Made by a program: the position numbers and the translations under genes. Below, piece by piece: positions 28,830-38,257 of a DNA stretch of 64,000 nucleotides (within the stretch, counting starts at the first letter, position 1; each line of letters begins with the position of its first letter). The stretch comes from Rheinheimera nanhaiensis E407-8. GTDB taxonomy: Bacteria; Pseudomonadota; Gammaproteobacteria; Enterobacterales; Alteromonadaceae. The notes under the pieces were generated by a model. The model saw only the letters and a list, made by a program, of their open reading frames with translations, did not search any database and had not been told where the DNA came from. Location of the stretch: NCBI RefSeq assembly GCF_000296695.1, contig NZ_BAFK01000007.1, positions 62,001-126,000 of the forward strand, in the 5' to 3' direction.

Positions 28830-29828
28830 CTAACGCAACCAGCTTTGCGGCATCAATTTTTGCCACCAGTGCGATAAAATAGCCGCTGAGCCCATGCCTA
28901 CTTTCTCAGCCAGTCCTTTGCGGACATGATACTTAACCTGAAACAATTGGTGGTTTGGCAGTTGCGCCAGTAGGTAATCATCACTGGTTTGAATAGCATC
29001 GATAAGCTTGAGCTCCAGCGCCTGATAACCAAACCAGTGCTCTCCCGTTGCGACTTGCTCCATGTCCAGTTGCGGCCTATGCTGCTGCACAAACTGCTTA
29101 AACAGCTTATGGGTTTGCTCGAGCTCCTGCTGAAATTTCTGCCGGCCTTTATCGCTGTTCTGGCCAAACAAGGTGACGGTACGCTTATATTCTCCGGCGG
29201 TAAACTGCTCAAAATCGATGTTATTTTTTTGCAGCAACTTATAAAAATTCGGCAGTTGGGCAATCACGCCAATAGAACCTAAGATGGCAAAAGGCGCGGC
29301 CAAAATTTGGTTGCCAATACAAGCCATCATGTAGCCACCACTGGCCGCCACTTTGTCTACTGCGACAGTCAGTTTTATACCCTGCTGGCGCAAACGGTCC
29401 AACTGTGACGCCGCCAGACCATAGCCATGCACCACACCGCCGCCGCTCTCTAATCGCAGCAGTACTTCGTCTTGCGGGGTTGCCACAGACAAAATAGCCG
29501 TTATTTCTTCCCGCAATGAGGCGGTTTCGCGCGCATCCATACTGCCGTCAAAGTCGACTACAAAAAGTTTGGCTTTATCTGTGAGCTCTGCATCTGCCTG
29601 ATCTTTTTGCCAGCGTTTAAACTGCTTTTTTTCCAGCAATTGCTGTTGCAGTCCGGCCTGCATCTGCCGGTATTGCTTGCTTAAATCAGTAAATTCCAGT
29701 TGGCCCTTCTTCGTTTTTTCTTTGGTATTTACTGCGGCAGCGGCAATCAGACCAACCACAATAGCGACTGCCAGCACAAAAGTTGCGGCTTTGGCCAGAA
29801 ATAAACCGTATTCGTATAAAAATTCCAA
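28830..29828 (-). CDS. sohB: Inner-membrane peptidase SohB (S49 family)
   Basis: A 332-residue protein with one N-terminal membrane helix (about 11-33) and a periplasmic S49 domain. The catalytic dyad fits Ser163 (in AASGGY) and Lys215 (in AGEYKRTVTLFG); their separation of 52 residues is the same as in E. coli SohB. It is thought to act on membrane or periplasmic proteins. Upstream gene of the sohB-tpm pair. Confidence 0.95.
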   Translation of the reverse strand: MEFLYEYGLFLAKAATFVLAVAIVVGLIAAAAVNTKEKTKKGQLEFTDLSKQYRQMQAGLQQQLLEKKQFKRWQKDQADAELTDKAKLFVVDFDGSMDARETASLREEITAILSVATPQDEVLLRLESGGGVVHGYGLAASQLDRLRQQGIKLTVAVDKVAASGGYMMACIGNQILAAPFAILGSIGVIAQLPNFYKLLQKNNIDFEQFTAGEYKRTVTLFGQNSDKGRQKFQQELEQTHKLFKQFVQQHRPQLDMEQVATGEHWFGYQALELKLIDAIQTSDDYLLAQLPNHQLFQVKYHVRKGLAEKVGMGSAAILSHWWQKLMPQSWLR

Positions 29829-29895
29829 TGCTGTCCCCTATCACTTTGGCTAATAACCACACTTATGTCGTGATTGTACTGCCTGCCGATAAAAG

Positions 29896-29920
29896 AAAAA
29901 GCCCGGCGAGCCGGGCTTTT
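29896..29920 (-). terminator. Terminator of the VolA-like lipase gene
   Basis: On the minus strand a GC-rich stem (AAAAGCCCGGC with GCCGGGCTTTT) is followed by a T-rich run (TTTTTCTTTT). It lies 17 bases after the lipase stop codon. Confidence 0.85.
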
Positions 29921-29936
29921 CATCATTTCGCTTAAT

Positions 29937-32321
29937 TTAGTTAGCTGGGGCTAGTACCGCAGGGTTAGCCACTGACACTACCGCGCCCTGTGTTGTCAGG
30001 AAAGACGCCACATGTGTTTGCATTTCCGTTGTTGCTGCAGCGCTGCCGGCATTAGGATCTAGCAATGAGCTGTGGCTACCAGCGGTAAAGCGGGCAATTA
30101 CGTTACCAGCCAACTGCTGTGGCCCTGCCACTGCGTCCAGTGCGGTTGCACCTAATAAGCGGGCCAGAGGCTCTGTACCACCCAGCGGCATACGGGTTGT
30201 CTGGTTTGGAATAACCCGATCTGAGGTTGCAGAGTTAATACCTGAACCAATCACTTCAGCGATATACACCGGCGTTTCACTGGCGACTAACAGCTGAGCA
30301 TAATTGTTTGGATCGCCACTGTCCGTGATGGTTTGTGCGGCAAAAGCAAACTGTGCAATGGTCGCCTGAATAGCAGCCAGGCTTGCGGCCTGAGTTTCAT
30401 CTTCAGCCAGGCTTGTCAGATAAGCATCAACAAACTGTGCAGCACAGCCGGTAAAGCTGGCCTGGTTGTCAGTAAGCTCTAAACAAGGTGACTCTTCCTG
30501 CTGTAAATATGCCATAAAGCCTGGCGCCAGGTTCTCTGCACCTAAAATAACGCTGGCACGAATAAGCGCACCAAAACTGGCAGACTCTAACAAGAAGTTT
30601 GCTACTGCACCGCCAGGTACAGATAACGCCGCAGACTTCATATTGTAAGCAGCATCCAGCTGGGTTGAACCACTTGGTGTATTAGCCAGTGCAACAGCAG
30701 AAGCTCCGGTGATAGAGCCCAGTGATATACCCAGCAACTGTACGTTAGACATGTCCAGGCTAATACCTTGCACACTGTTTAACGCCAAGCGCAGTGCTAA
30801 TATATCGGCCACGCTCTGACGCAGGTTATCACGGGTAACTAATAAGTTTGCCAGGTTCATATACACCGTGGCATTACCGTTTTCTACTCCACAGCTACTA
30901 CCTGATGCGTTTATACCATTGAAACCGCGATCGCCATGTAATGGCTGGTCAATTGCGACAGTAGCAAAACCTTGCTGAGTCAGGGCAGCGGTTACTGCCA
31001 GCATATTTTCCTTACAGGAAGTAATACCGTGTGCCAGAATCACCACTGGCCAGCCCCCGGTTGGAGCTGCAGCGTTGGGCGCAGTCATAATAACCGGCAC
31101 TGTTTCAACAGAGTTAATTTTAGGGATAGGGTTAAATTTGGTTAAGTGACGGCGTGAATCCAGGCCAAGATCGCGCAATTGCACTGCTTGGGCTTGTGTT
31201 AATGCCATACACAAACCATCATTGGCAGACTGAGGCGCTTCAGGAATTACGCCTTCTGGTGCTTGCGCCAATATCGCGCCGCTATCGCAAGCTGCTGTCC
31301 AACGCGTGTTAAGAGGTGCTGTTGGCGCCTCAGCCGTTTGGCTGCCCAGATAATACGGCACACCAAACTCACCTGTGTACAGGATAACGTTATCAAACAT
31401 AGCGTTACCCGTCAGTGGAGTATTCGGGATCATAGATATCGGTGCGACAGCCGCCACTTCTAAAGTTGAAGGCGCATAAGGCGAGCCCGGCGCTGCCATC
31501 AGTGATTTTACCGTTGCCAGCACGTTAGAGGTTGACTGTGTTGTCATTGCCGCCGTGTAGACGATGGTGTCACGGTCAACGCCTTCTGCAGAGATAACAT
31601 CTTCAAAACTATTGATTAGTCGCTGCAGTGACAATTGCGATGGCGTGTTCAGTGGCAAGGTTTCATCATCTTGCTTTACCAGCTCATAGCTAGTTGATGG
31701 CGCCAACGAGCTGCCGTTTGAGTCTTCAATTAAAGAAGTCAGCACCGTCATATAGGTTGTTGCCGGTTTAAGTGGACGCAGCGGCACCACAGCAATATTG
31801 TTACCACTGACCGCAGTAACGAAATCCTGACCAAATACTAGTTCAGACACTACCTGGCAAGCAAAACCCTGGTTGGCTGTCTGGCATTCTTCAACGGCAG
31901 AGGTTGGCCCTTGCATCACAACTTCGAACAGGCGCACAGCACCGGGTTGTTGCACTGTAGAAGGCTCAAGTGTAGCACCTGCTGCCACATCAACCGCGAT
32001 AGTATAAGGGTTCTGGGTTGACCAACCATCTAACGCACCTAAAGCAGTCGACGGGTCACCGGCATAGTTGGGTGAATCTAATGGCACGCCAGCAGCGTTA
32101 CGCTCACCTGGCATATTCAAAGTACCATCGGTAGTACCCTGAAACAATAAATCGTTTGGTACAGATAAACGAGGGGTCGCAGCGCCCGGATCAAACACCA
32201 CACGCGAAACCGGTTTTACGCTACCTGCTTCTTCCTGCTTAATATCTTCTAAAGACTCGCCACCGCAGCCGGTTAATCCTAAAGCGAGTGCGACAGCTAT
32301 GCTAAGTGCCAGCTTGTTCAT
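29937..32321 (-). CDS. VolA/Pla-1/cef-family lipoprotein lipase
   Basis: A 794-residue lipoprotein (lipobox LTGC, Cys19) with the bacterial lipase N-terminal domain followed by an alpha/beta hydrolase. Features include VVILAHGITSCKEN (about 426-439), AIDQPLHGDRG, the nucleophile elbow GISLGS (Ser533), a plausible Asp701 in SDRVIP and His750 in GSHSS. Known relatives include VolA of Vibrio cholerae, a surface-exposed lysophospholipase, and Pla-1 of Aeromonas. The start at 32321 was chosen because GGGGAG lies five bases upstream and the lipoprotein signal begins there. It is a single-gene unit ending at a strong terminator. Confidence 0.9.
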   Translation of the reverse strand: MNKLALSIAVALALGLTGCGGESLEDIKQEEAGSVKPVSRVVFDPGAATPRLSVPNDLLFQGTTDGTLNMPGERNAAGVPLDSPNYAGDPSTALGALDGWSTQNPYTIAVDVAAGATLEPSTVQQPGAVRLFEVVMQGPTSAVEECQTANQGFACQVVSELVFGQDFVTAVSGNNIAVVPLRPLKPATTYMTVLTSLIEDSNGSSLAPSTSYELVKQDDETLPLNTPSQLSLQRLINSFEDVISAEGVDRDTIVYTAAMTTQSTSNVLATVKSLMAAPGSPYAPSTLEVAAVAPISMIPNTPLTGNAMFDNVILYTGEFGVPYYLGSQTAEAPTAPLNTRWTAACDSGAILAQAPEGVIPEAPQSANDGLCMALTQAQAVQLRDLGLDSRRHLTKFNPIPKINSVETVPVIMTAPNAAAPTGGWPVVILAHGITSCKENMLAVTAALTQQGFATVAIDQPLHGDRGFNGINASGSSCGVENGNATVYMNLANLLVTRDNLRQSVADILALRLALNSVQGISLDMSNVQLLGISLGSITGASAVALANTPSGSTQLDAAYNMKSAALSVPGGAVANFLLESASFGALIRASVILGAENLAPGFMAYLQQEESPCLELTDNQASFTGCAAQFVDAYLTSLAEDETQAASLAAIQATIAQFAFAAQTITDSGDPNNYAQLLVASETPVYIAEVIGSGINSATSDRVIPNQTTRMPLGGTEPLARLLGATALDAVAGPQQLAGNVIARFTAGSHSSLLDPNAGSAAATTEMQTHVASFLTTQGAVVSVANPAVLAPAN

Positions 32322-32545
32322 AGTTTCTCCCCTATCCTGACTTTTATTTTTTATTTGCAAAGCAGTTGCTTACCTTGCTTATTAGAAACCTGTTGCCAAT
32401 ATAGCTGTAACAGCTACGACCAGTTAAAGTTAACTCAAACCAACAGAAATCGCTAGCTGAAAAATACAGATTCCGCGAAGAAAGGTGCAAACTTAGCCGT
32501 TTGAGCGTATGCTTGCGCCGTTTTTGCAGCAACAGGTAAAATTTT

Positions 32546-33289
32546 ATGCAAAATTATCAAGCAGCTAAGGATGCCCTTAACGATAAAGTCATACTGGTTA
32601 CCGGCGCCGGTGATGGCATCGGTAAAGAAGCCGCGTTAAGCTACGCCCGTCATGGCGCCAGCGTTATTCTGCTTGGCAAAACGGTTAATAAGCTTACCGC
32701 CGTCTATGATGAAATCATCGCCGCCGGAGGCAAAGAGCCGGCCATTATTCCGCTGGATTTAAAAGGCGCCACCGCCCAACATTATCGTGATATGGCAGCG
32801 ACCATTCAGGCCGAGTTCGGCAAACTAGACGGTGTATTACACAATGCCGGTATGCTTGGCGTGTTAAGCCCGTTTGAACATATCGACTTGCCTACCTGGC
32901 AGGATATTATGCAGGTAAATGTGACATCCGCCATGTTGATGACACAGGCCTTGCTGCCAGTACTGAAAAAAGCGCCACGGGCTTCCGTGGTGTTTACCTC
33001 GTCAGGTGTGGGCCGCAAAGGCCGCGCCTTCTGGGGGCCGTATGCGGTATCCAAATTTGCCACTGAAGGCTTAATGCAAGTTATTGCCGATGAATATGAC
33101 AACAGCAGCATTCGTTGTAACTGTATCAACCCCGGCGCTACCCGCACTAAGATGCGCAGCCGCGCGTATCCGGGCGAAGATATTAACCTGTTAAAAACGC
33201 CTGCCGATTTAATGTGGCTTTATCTGTACCTGATGAGCGACGACAGCATTGCTGTCAATGGCCAGTCACTGGATGCACAAGTCAAATAA
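32546..33289 (+). CDS. yciK: YciK-family SDR oxidoreductase
   Basis: A 247-residue short-chain dehydrogenase. The cofactor loop TGAGDGIGKEAA, the LHNAG motif, and the catalytic Ser (SSGVG) and YAVSK (Tyr, Lys) are intact. The YciK-type NAMED feature GRKGRAFWGPYAVSKFATEG distinguishes it from other SDRs. The substrate is unknown. It is followed by a terminator hairpin. It diverges from the lipase gene. Confidence 0.9.
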   Translation: MQNYQAAKDALNDKVILVTGAGDGIGKEAALSYARHGASVILLGKTVNKLTAVYDEIIAAGGKEPAIIPLDLKGATAQHYRDMAATIQAEFGKLDGVLHNAGMLGVLSPFEHIDLPTWQDIMQVNVTSAMLMTQALLPVLKKAPRASVVFTSSGVGRKGRAFWGPYAVSKFATEGLMQVIADEYDNSSIRCNCINPGATRTKMRSRAYPGEDINLLKTPADLMWLYLYLMSDDSIAVNGQSLDAQVK

Positions 33290-33293
33290 GCAA

Positions 33294-33316
33294 AAACCCG
33301 GCGCAGCGCCGGGTTT
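33294..33316 (+). terminator. Terminator after yciK
   Basis: A 10-bp stem (AAACCCGGCG pairing with CGCCGGGTTT) with loop CAG. The T-run is short, but an A-run on the left also allows use by the convergent H-NS-like gene. Confidence 0.7.
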
Positions 33317-33348
33317 ACTATATTCATTAAACTGGTTTTCTGAACTGG

Positions 33349-33879
33349 TTATTTTTTGCTAAGAATTTCTTCGCCATTTGCAGCGGCCCACTCATTCCAG
33401 GCATCTACTTTGGCATTAAAATTTTCTACCGCTTGCGCAGTGGCTTCGGCAATTAAACTGTCAATTTGCTTGGCATACTTTTTATCTACTTTGCTCACCG
33501 GCACCACATCGATACCACGCTCTTGCAAACCTTTTTTCATGGTGTGGGTACGCAATAGCTGCAGCTGGCCCGCCTCGACATAAAAGTACTGGCTTTCTTT
33601 ATTAATGGTTTTAAATTTAGGCTTAGTCGGACGCTTATCCGATTTTACAGCGCTTACCGGAGTATCAGTAACTGCAACATCATTACTTAACTTATAGCCC
33701 AGTTGCTCCAGCGTAAACCCTTGTGATTTGGCCAATTGCTCTAACTGACTAATCAATTCCACTTCTTTTTGCCGCTCAGCCAGTACACTGTTTAAAGTGT
33801 CAATCACGTCAGTCAGCTTTACCAGGGTTAGCTCTTTGGCGGCTTTTTTCAGTTCACGCTTATCTAATAAAATCGACAT
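33349..33879 (-). CDS. H-NS-like nucleoid protein with atypical C-terminus
   Basis: A 176-residue basic protein. Residues about 6-60 (KRELKKAAKELTLVKLTDV onward) resemble the H-NS oligomerisation helices. The C-terminal half does not show the H-NS DNA-binding loop (the WxGxGRxP-type core). It carries instead a Lys-rich linker and a segment with QYFYVEAGQLQLLRTHTMKKG and a helical end. The start at 33879 is fixed by GAGGAG six bases upstream; the ATG two codons earlier abuts that site directly. It could be a divergent nucleoid protein or a modifier of H-NS. The assignment rests on pattern memory only. Confidence 0.6.
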   Translation of the reverse strand: MSILLDKRELKKAAKELTLVKLTDVIDTLNSVLAERQKEVELISQLEQLAKSQGFTLEQLGYKLSNDVAVTDTPVSAVKSDKRPTKPKFKTINKESQYFYVEAGQLQLLRTHTMKKGLQERGIDVVPVSKVDKKYAKQIDSLIAEATAQAVENFNAKVDAWNEWAAANGEEILSKK

Positions 33880-33973
33880 TGCCATCTCCTCTAATTAAGT
33901 GTTGGAAAGGATAAGCAATTTAGCGGATGAAATAAAGCACATAACAATAGTTAAACCAAAAAAACAATATCAT

Positions 33974-35413
33974 TTATTCAGCTTCAGTTAAGATTGCAAC
34001 AATCTCAGCGGTTTTTTGTTCCATTAACTGCACATTGTTACGCGATTCGACATTTAATCTCAGCACGCTCTCGGTATTTGAACTGCGTAAATTAAAACGC
34101 CAGTCAGAGAAGCTCATACTTAGGCCATCTGTAAAATCAAGCGCCAGTGCAGCAGGTTGATAATGTTGTTGCACCTTAGTTATTGCAGCTGTCGGTGACG
34201 CAATATGGAAATTCAACTCGCCGGATGAAGGATAGTTTTCAATCATTTGCGCCACTAATGCCGACAACGGTTGCCGAGTTAATGACACCAGCTCCGCTAC
34301 CAGCAGCCAGGGGATCATGCCACTGTCGCAATAGGCAAAATCACGAAAATAATGATGAGCACTCATTTCGCCGCCGTACACCGCATCTTCGCTGCGCATC
34401 CGCTCTTTAATAAAAGCATGACCGGTTTTACTCATTACCGCCAGGCCGTTGTGCTGCTGTGCAACTGCCTGGGTATTCCAATATAATCTCGGGTCGTGAA
34501 TAATCTTTTGTCCGGGATGTTTTGTTAAAAAGGCTGCACATAACAAGCCAACAATATAGTAGCCTTCGATAAAACAGCCTTTTTCATCAAATAAAAAACA
34601 GCGGTCGAAATCACCGTCCCAGGCAATACCAAAATCGGCCTGATGTGCCACTACCGCCGCGGCAGTAGCAGAGCGGTTTTCTGGCAACAGCGGATTAGGA
34701 ATACCATTTGGAAATGTAGCATCGGGCTGATGGTGCACTTTAATAAACTTTACCGGCACCCCAGCCGTTTCAAACTGCGCTTCAATGGCATCGACTACAT
34801 GGCCGGCAGCACCGTTACCGGCATTGACCACTAAGGTTAATGGCTTAAGGTTCGCCGGTTCAATAAAGCTCAGCATGGTCTTAACATAAGCCGGCAGCAA
34901 CGACTGACGTTGCCAACTGGCGTGCTGCCAGCTGAAATGATCGCTACTGCGGGTAAGGGCGAGAAAATCATTAAACTGCTGCGTGTCAAACGGCTCGGCT
35001 AATAACAAAGCCGTCTGCTGTTTAATATCCAGCAAACCGGTATCACCACTAATAGGGCGGGCCTGGTGGCGTACCAGCTTCATACCGTTGTAATCAATAG
35101 GGTTGTGGCTGGCGGTGACTTCAATAGCGCCGTCTATATCCAGATACTGGGCGGCGAAATACACCTCTTCAGTGCCGGTCATGCCAAGGTCAATCACGTT
35201 TACCCCTTCGCTTAGCAAGCCCAGCGCCAGTGCGCATTTTAATGGTTCTGAGGTGGCGCGTACATCAGCCCCCAGCGCCACGGTGCGTGGCTTCACCACT
35301 TTGGCAAAAGCGCGGCCAATGCACCAGGCCAGTTGCCCGGTCAGCTCTTCGTCCAGTTTGCCGCGGATATCATAGGCTTTAAAACAGCGCAGCAGGTTAT
35401 CAATTGCGGCCAT
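33974..35413 (-). CDS. Phosphomannomutase/phosphoglucomutase
   Basis: A 479-residue alpha-D-phosphohexomutase that interconverts mannose-6-P and mannose-1-P (and often glucose phosphates). [10 protein letters not shown] at the start, the phosphoserine loop [11 protein letters not shown], the metal loop DGDFDRCF and [10 protein letters not shown] are all visible. The start at 35413 has GAGG about six bases upstream and overlaps the end of the mannose-1-phosphate guanylyltransferase gene by 14 bases. The pair makes GDP-mannose precursors for polysaccharide. Confidence 0.93.
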   Translation of the reverse strand: MAAIDNLLRCFKAYDIRGKLDEELTGQLAWCIGRAFAKVVKPRTVALGADVRATSEPLKCALALGLLSEGVNVIDLGMTGTEEVYFAAQYLDIDGAIEVTASHNPIDYNGMKLVRHQARPISGDTGLLDIKQQTALLLAEPFDTQQFNDFLALTRSSDHFSWQHASWQRQSLLPAYVKTMLSFIEPANLKPLTLVVNAGNGAAGHVVDAIEAQFETAGVPVKFIKVHHQPDATFPNGIPNPLLPENRSATAAAVVAHQADFGIAWDGDFDRCFLFDEKGCFIEGYYIVGLLCAAFLTKHPGQKIIHDPRLYWNTQAVAQQHNGLAVMSKTGHAFIKERMRSEDAVYGGEMSAHHYFRDFAYCDSGMIPWLLVAELVSLTRQPLSALVAQMIENYPSSGELNFHIASPTAAITKVQQHYQPAALALDFTDGLSMSFSDWRFNLRSSNTESVLRLNVESRNNVQLMEQKTAEIVAILTEAE

Positions 35414-36818
35414 ACTTGTCCTCAAAGCGAATAATGTCATCTTCACCTAAATAGCTGCCAGATTGCACTTCAATCAACTCCAGCGGAATTTTGCCAGGGT
35501 TTTCCAGTGAGTGAATGGTGCCTACCGGGATAAAGGTTGACTCGTTCTCAGTGACTAAAAACTCCTTGTCACCGTTGCGTACCAACGCCGAACCACTGAC
35601 TACCACCCAATGCTCTGCCCTGTGATGATGCATTTGTACCGACAATTTAGCGCCAGGTTTTACCGTAATATGTTTAACCTGATAACGGCCGCCACTATCC
35701 ACCGAATCATACTTGCCCCAGGGCCGGAACACTTCACGGTGTAAATCCACTTCTGTACGGCCATAGCTTTGCAGCTTAGCGACAATATTTTTTACGCCCT
35801 GCAACTGACTTTTATGCGCCACCAGTACTGCATCTTTGGTTTCTACCACCACCACATCGTCCAGCCCTATCGCAGTCACTAAACGCTGCTCAGCGTACAC
35901 ATAGCTGTTGTGGCACTGCTCCAGCAGCACATCACCGCGACAGGCGTTGCCCTGTTCATCTTTTGCCATCACCTGCCACAGTGCATCCCAGCTGCCGACA
36001 TCACTCCAGCCGGCATCCAGCGGCACCATAACGGCATTGGCAGATTTTTCCATTAGCGCATAATCAATAGAATCGGATGGGCTGGCGCTAAAAGCCGCCT
36101 TATCCAGCCGGATAAAGTCCATATCAATACTGGCTTTGGCCAGTGCCTGTTCAGCAGCCGTCACGATATCCGGCGCAAACTGTTGCAATTCAGCCAGTAA
36201 GCGGCTGGCTTTAAATAAAAACATGCCGCTGTTCCAGTAATACTCACCGCTGTCAACAAACTGGCGGGCGGTGGTTGCATCCGGCTTTTCATAAAACTGG
36301 GCCACGCCGCTTACCCCAGCGGGTAAGGCTGCGTCCATCACACCGGCGCGGCGAATATAACCGTAACCGGTGTGAGCACTGGTGGGCACTATACCAAAGG
36401 TGACCAACTTGCCTTGATTTGCTGCTGGTATTGCCAGCTCTACCGCCTGGTGAAACGCTGGCACATCTTTAATGGCATGATCAGCCGCCAGGATCAACAG
36501 TAAAGGGTCATCCCCTTGTTGCATGGCTTTAAGGGCTGCTACTGCTATGGCGGGCGCCGTATTGCGCCCTTCTGGCTCTAACACTATGGCCGGGTTGGTA
36601 ATGGCCAGCTCACGTAGTTGCTCGGCCACCATAAAGCGGTGGTCCTCATTGCAGATAATAAGCGGGGCACCCAGCCCCGCTAAGCCTTTCACCCGCAGTA
36701 AGGTGTTTTGCAGCATACTTTTATCATTAAGTAGCGGCAGAAACTGCTTGGGCTTTTTTGCCCTCGACAGTGGCCACAGCCGGGTGCCCGACCCGCCACT
36801 CAGAATAACTGGTATCAT
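35400..36818 (-). CDS. manC: Mannose-1-phosphate guanylyltransferase / mannose-6-phosphate isomerase
   Basis: A 472-residue bifunctional protein. The N-terminal nucleotidyltransferase carries the pyrophosphorylase motif [12 protein letters not shown] with KPKQFL; the C-terminal cupin ([33 protein letters not shown]) is the isomerase. It makes GDP-mannose and interconverts fructose-6-P and mannose-6-P. The ATG at 36818 has AAGGAG five bases upstream, which rules out the TTG 15 bases earlier. It is translationally coupled to the downstream mutase. No other polysaccharide gene is adjacent. Confidence 0.94.
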   Translation of the reverse strand: MIPVILSGGSGTRLWPLSRAKKPKQFLPLLNDKSMLQNTLLRVKGLAGLGAPLIICNEDHRFMVAEQLRELAITNPAIVLEPEGRNTAPAIAVAALKAMQQGDDPLLLILAADHAIKDVPAFHQAVELAIPAANQGKLVTFGIVPTSAHTGYGYIRRAGVMDAALPAGVSGVAQFYEKPDATTARQFVDSGEYYWNSGMFLFKASRLLAELQQFAPDIVTAAEQALAKASIDMDFIRLDKAAFSASPSDSIDYALMEKSANAVMVPLDAGWSDVGSWDALWQVMAKDEQGNACRGDVLLEQCHNSYVYAEQRLVTAIGLDDVVVVETKDAVLVAHKSQLQGVKNIVAKLQSYGRTEVDLHREVFRPWGKYDSVDSGGRYQVKHITVKPGAKLSVQMHHHRAEHWVVVSGSALVRNGDKEFLVTENESTFIPVGTIHSLENPGKIPLELIEVQSGSYLGEDDIIRFEDKYGRN

Positions 36819-37010
36819 GCTGACTCCTTTCAATAATTATCCGGTTAATCATCTTGCTGCTCAGTATAGCCATAGTCAGCCTTGCGCGTCAGCAGACAGA
36901 TGCAGATCAGCGCAGAGAAAAACCCACTGCAGACAACTTTTTGCTGGTCGGTGCTCTTTAAGTAGGTAAAATCGGCTATGGTGTCGCGATTTTCAACGTA
37001 GGGTAAAGTT

Positions 37011-37661
37011 ATGCCAGATTTTAAACAGTTGTTTGTTAACAATAAAAACTGGGCAGATCGGATAGAGCAAGAGCAGCCCGGTTTTTTTAAGCAGTTATCT
37101 GAACAGCAGGCACCGGAATATCTGTGGATTGGCTGCTCTGACAGCCGGGTGCCGGCCAATGAAATTGTCGGTTTACTGCCCGGTGAGCTATTTGTGCATC
37201 GTAATGTTGCCAATCTGGTCGTGCACTCTGATATGAACTGTCTGTCGGTATTGCAGTACGCTATTGATATCTTAAAAGTTAAGCATATTTTAGTGGTTGG
37301 CCACTATGGCTGCGGTGGCGTTAAAGCGGCTATGACCAAGCAGCGGGTGGGTTTTGTCGATAACTGGCTGCGTAATGTCAAAGATGTCTATGTGATGCAC
37401 CGCGATAAAGTTGACGGCCTCAGCGACGAAAACGAGCGGTTAAACCTACTGATAGAGCTAAATGTAATGGAGCAGGTGCGTAATTTATGCCACACCAGTT
37501 TTGTGCAGGAAGCCTGGGAGCGAGGTCAGGAACTGACGGTACACGGTTGGGTATACAGCTTACGCAACGGCCGGGTAAAAGACTTGCGAGTCAGCCACTC
37601 CTGCAATGATAAAATCGACGATATTTACACCGTCGATTTAGCTGAATTTATTAAAAAATAA
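37011..37661 (+). CDS. can: Beta-class carbonic anhydrase
   Basis: A 216-residue zinc enzyme interconverting CO2 and bicarbonate. Zinc ligands Cys42, His98 and Cys101 and the Asp44-Arg46 dyad are at the same positions as in E. coli Can (GCSDSRVPANE and HYGCGG). It probably supplies bicarbonate for carboxylases such as acetyl-CoA carboxylase. It diverges from manC with about 190 bases between the starts. Confidence 0.97.
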   Translation: MPDFKQLFVNNKNWADRIEQEQPGFFKQLSEQQAPEYLWIGCSDSRVPANEIVGLLPGELFVHRNVANLVVHSDMNCLSVLQYAIDILKVKHILVVGHYGCGGVKAAMTKQRVGFVDNWLRNVKDVYVMHRDKVDGLSDENERLNLLIELNVMEQVRNLCHTSFVQEAWERGQELTVHGWVYSLRNGRVKDLRVSHSCNDKIDDIYTVDLAEFIKK

Positions 37662-38192
37662 TTATTTAAAACGGATTGGCTGCGCCGCCACCGGCTGATA
37701 GGTGGCACTGTGGCCATCAACCCAGTTACCATTTTGCAAATAGCTGGATTTGGTCTGTAAAGTGCCATCCGGTAAGATACGACTGAGTGACTTTACTTGC
37801 GTAATGCCGTTTTGGTTATTTTCGACATTTTCAAGCGCCATTATTTCACCGCTTTGCACATTAAACTCCATAGTGCCATGGGTATAAAAACCGGCAGTGG
37901 TGAAATAATAATAAGCCAGGCTTTGCTTTTTCTCGTCCCAGAAAATAAACGACTCGCCACCATATTCGCCGTTATTAATCGAGTGCACGGTTTTTATCGC
38001 CTGGCCGTTTAATGCTCTACTCCATAAGGCGCGGTCTATCACTTTTTCTGTTTTGCCCGGCTGGGTTAAATCGCCCTGCCAGTGCTGGTTCAGATAGGGC
38101 CGGAATGGCTCCAGTTTGGCGTGCAGTGGCTGGGTTTCATTGGCACTGGCTAAGGCGCTAAGCAGTAACAGGCTGATCAGGAGAAATTTCAT
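37662..38192 (-). CDS. Secreted protein of unknown function
   Basis: A 176-residue protein with a signal peptide (cleavage near residue 17, ASA-N). The mature part is beta-rich with alternating polar and aromatic residues (ESFIFWDEKKQSLAYYYFTTAGF, shown in shortened form by ESFIFWDEKK and LAYYYFTTAGF), which suggests a lipocalin-like or DUF1579-type barrel, but I do not recognise the family with certainty. It abuts the carbonic anhydrase stop codon, converging with it. It appears to be a periplasmic single-gene unit. Confidence 0.65.
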   Translation of the reverse strand: MKFLLISLLLLSALASANETQPLHAKLEPFRPYLNQHWQGDLTQPGKTEKVIDRALWSRALNGQAIKTVHSINNGEYGGESFIFWDEKKQSLAYYYFTTAGFYTHGTMEFNVQSGEIMALENVENNQNGITQVKSLSRILPDGTLQTKSSYLQNGNWVDGHSATYQPVAAQPIRFK

Positions 38193-38257
38193 CGCGTTGT
38201 CTCAGTTTGCTATTTTGCCAAGTATTAAATATAACAGCGACAAAGTAAAACCTGCCG

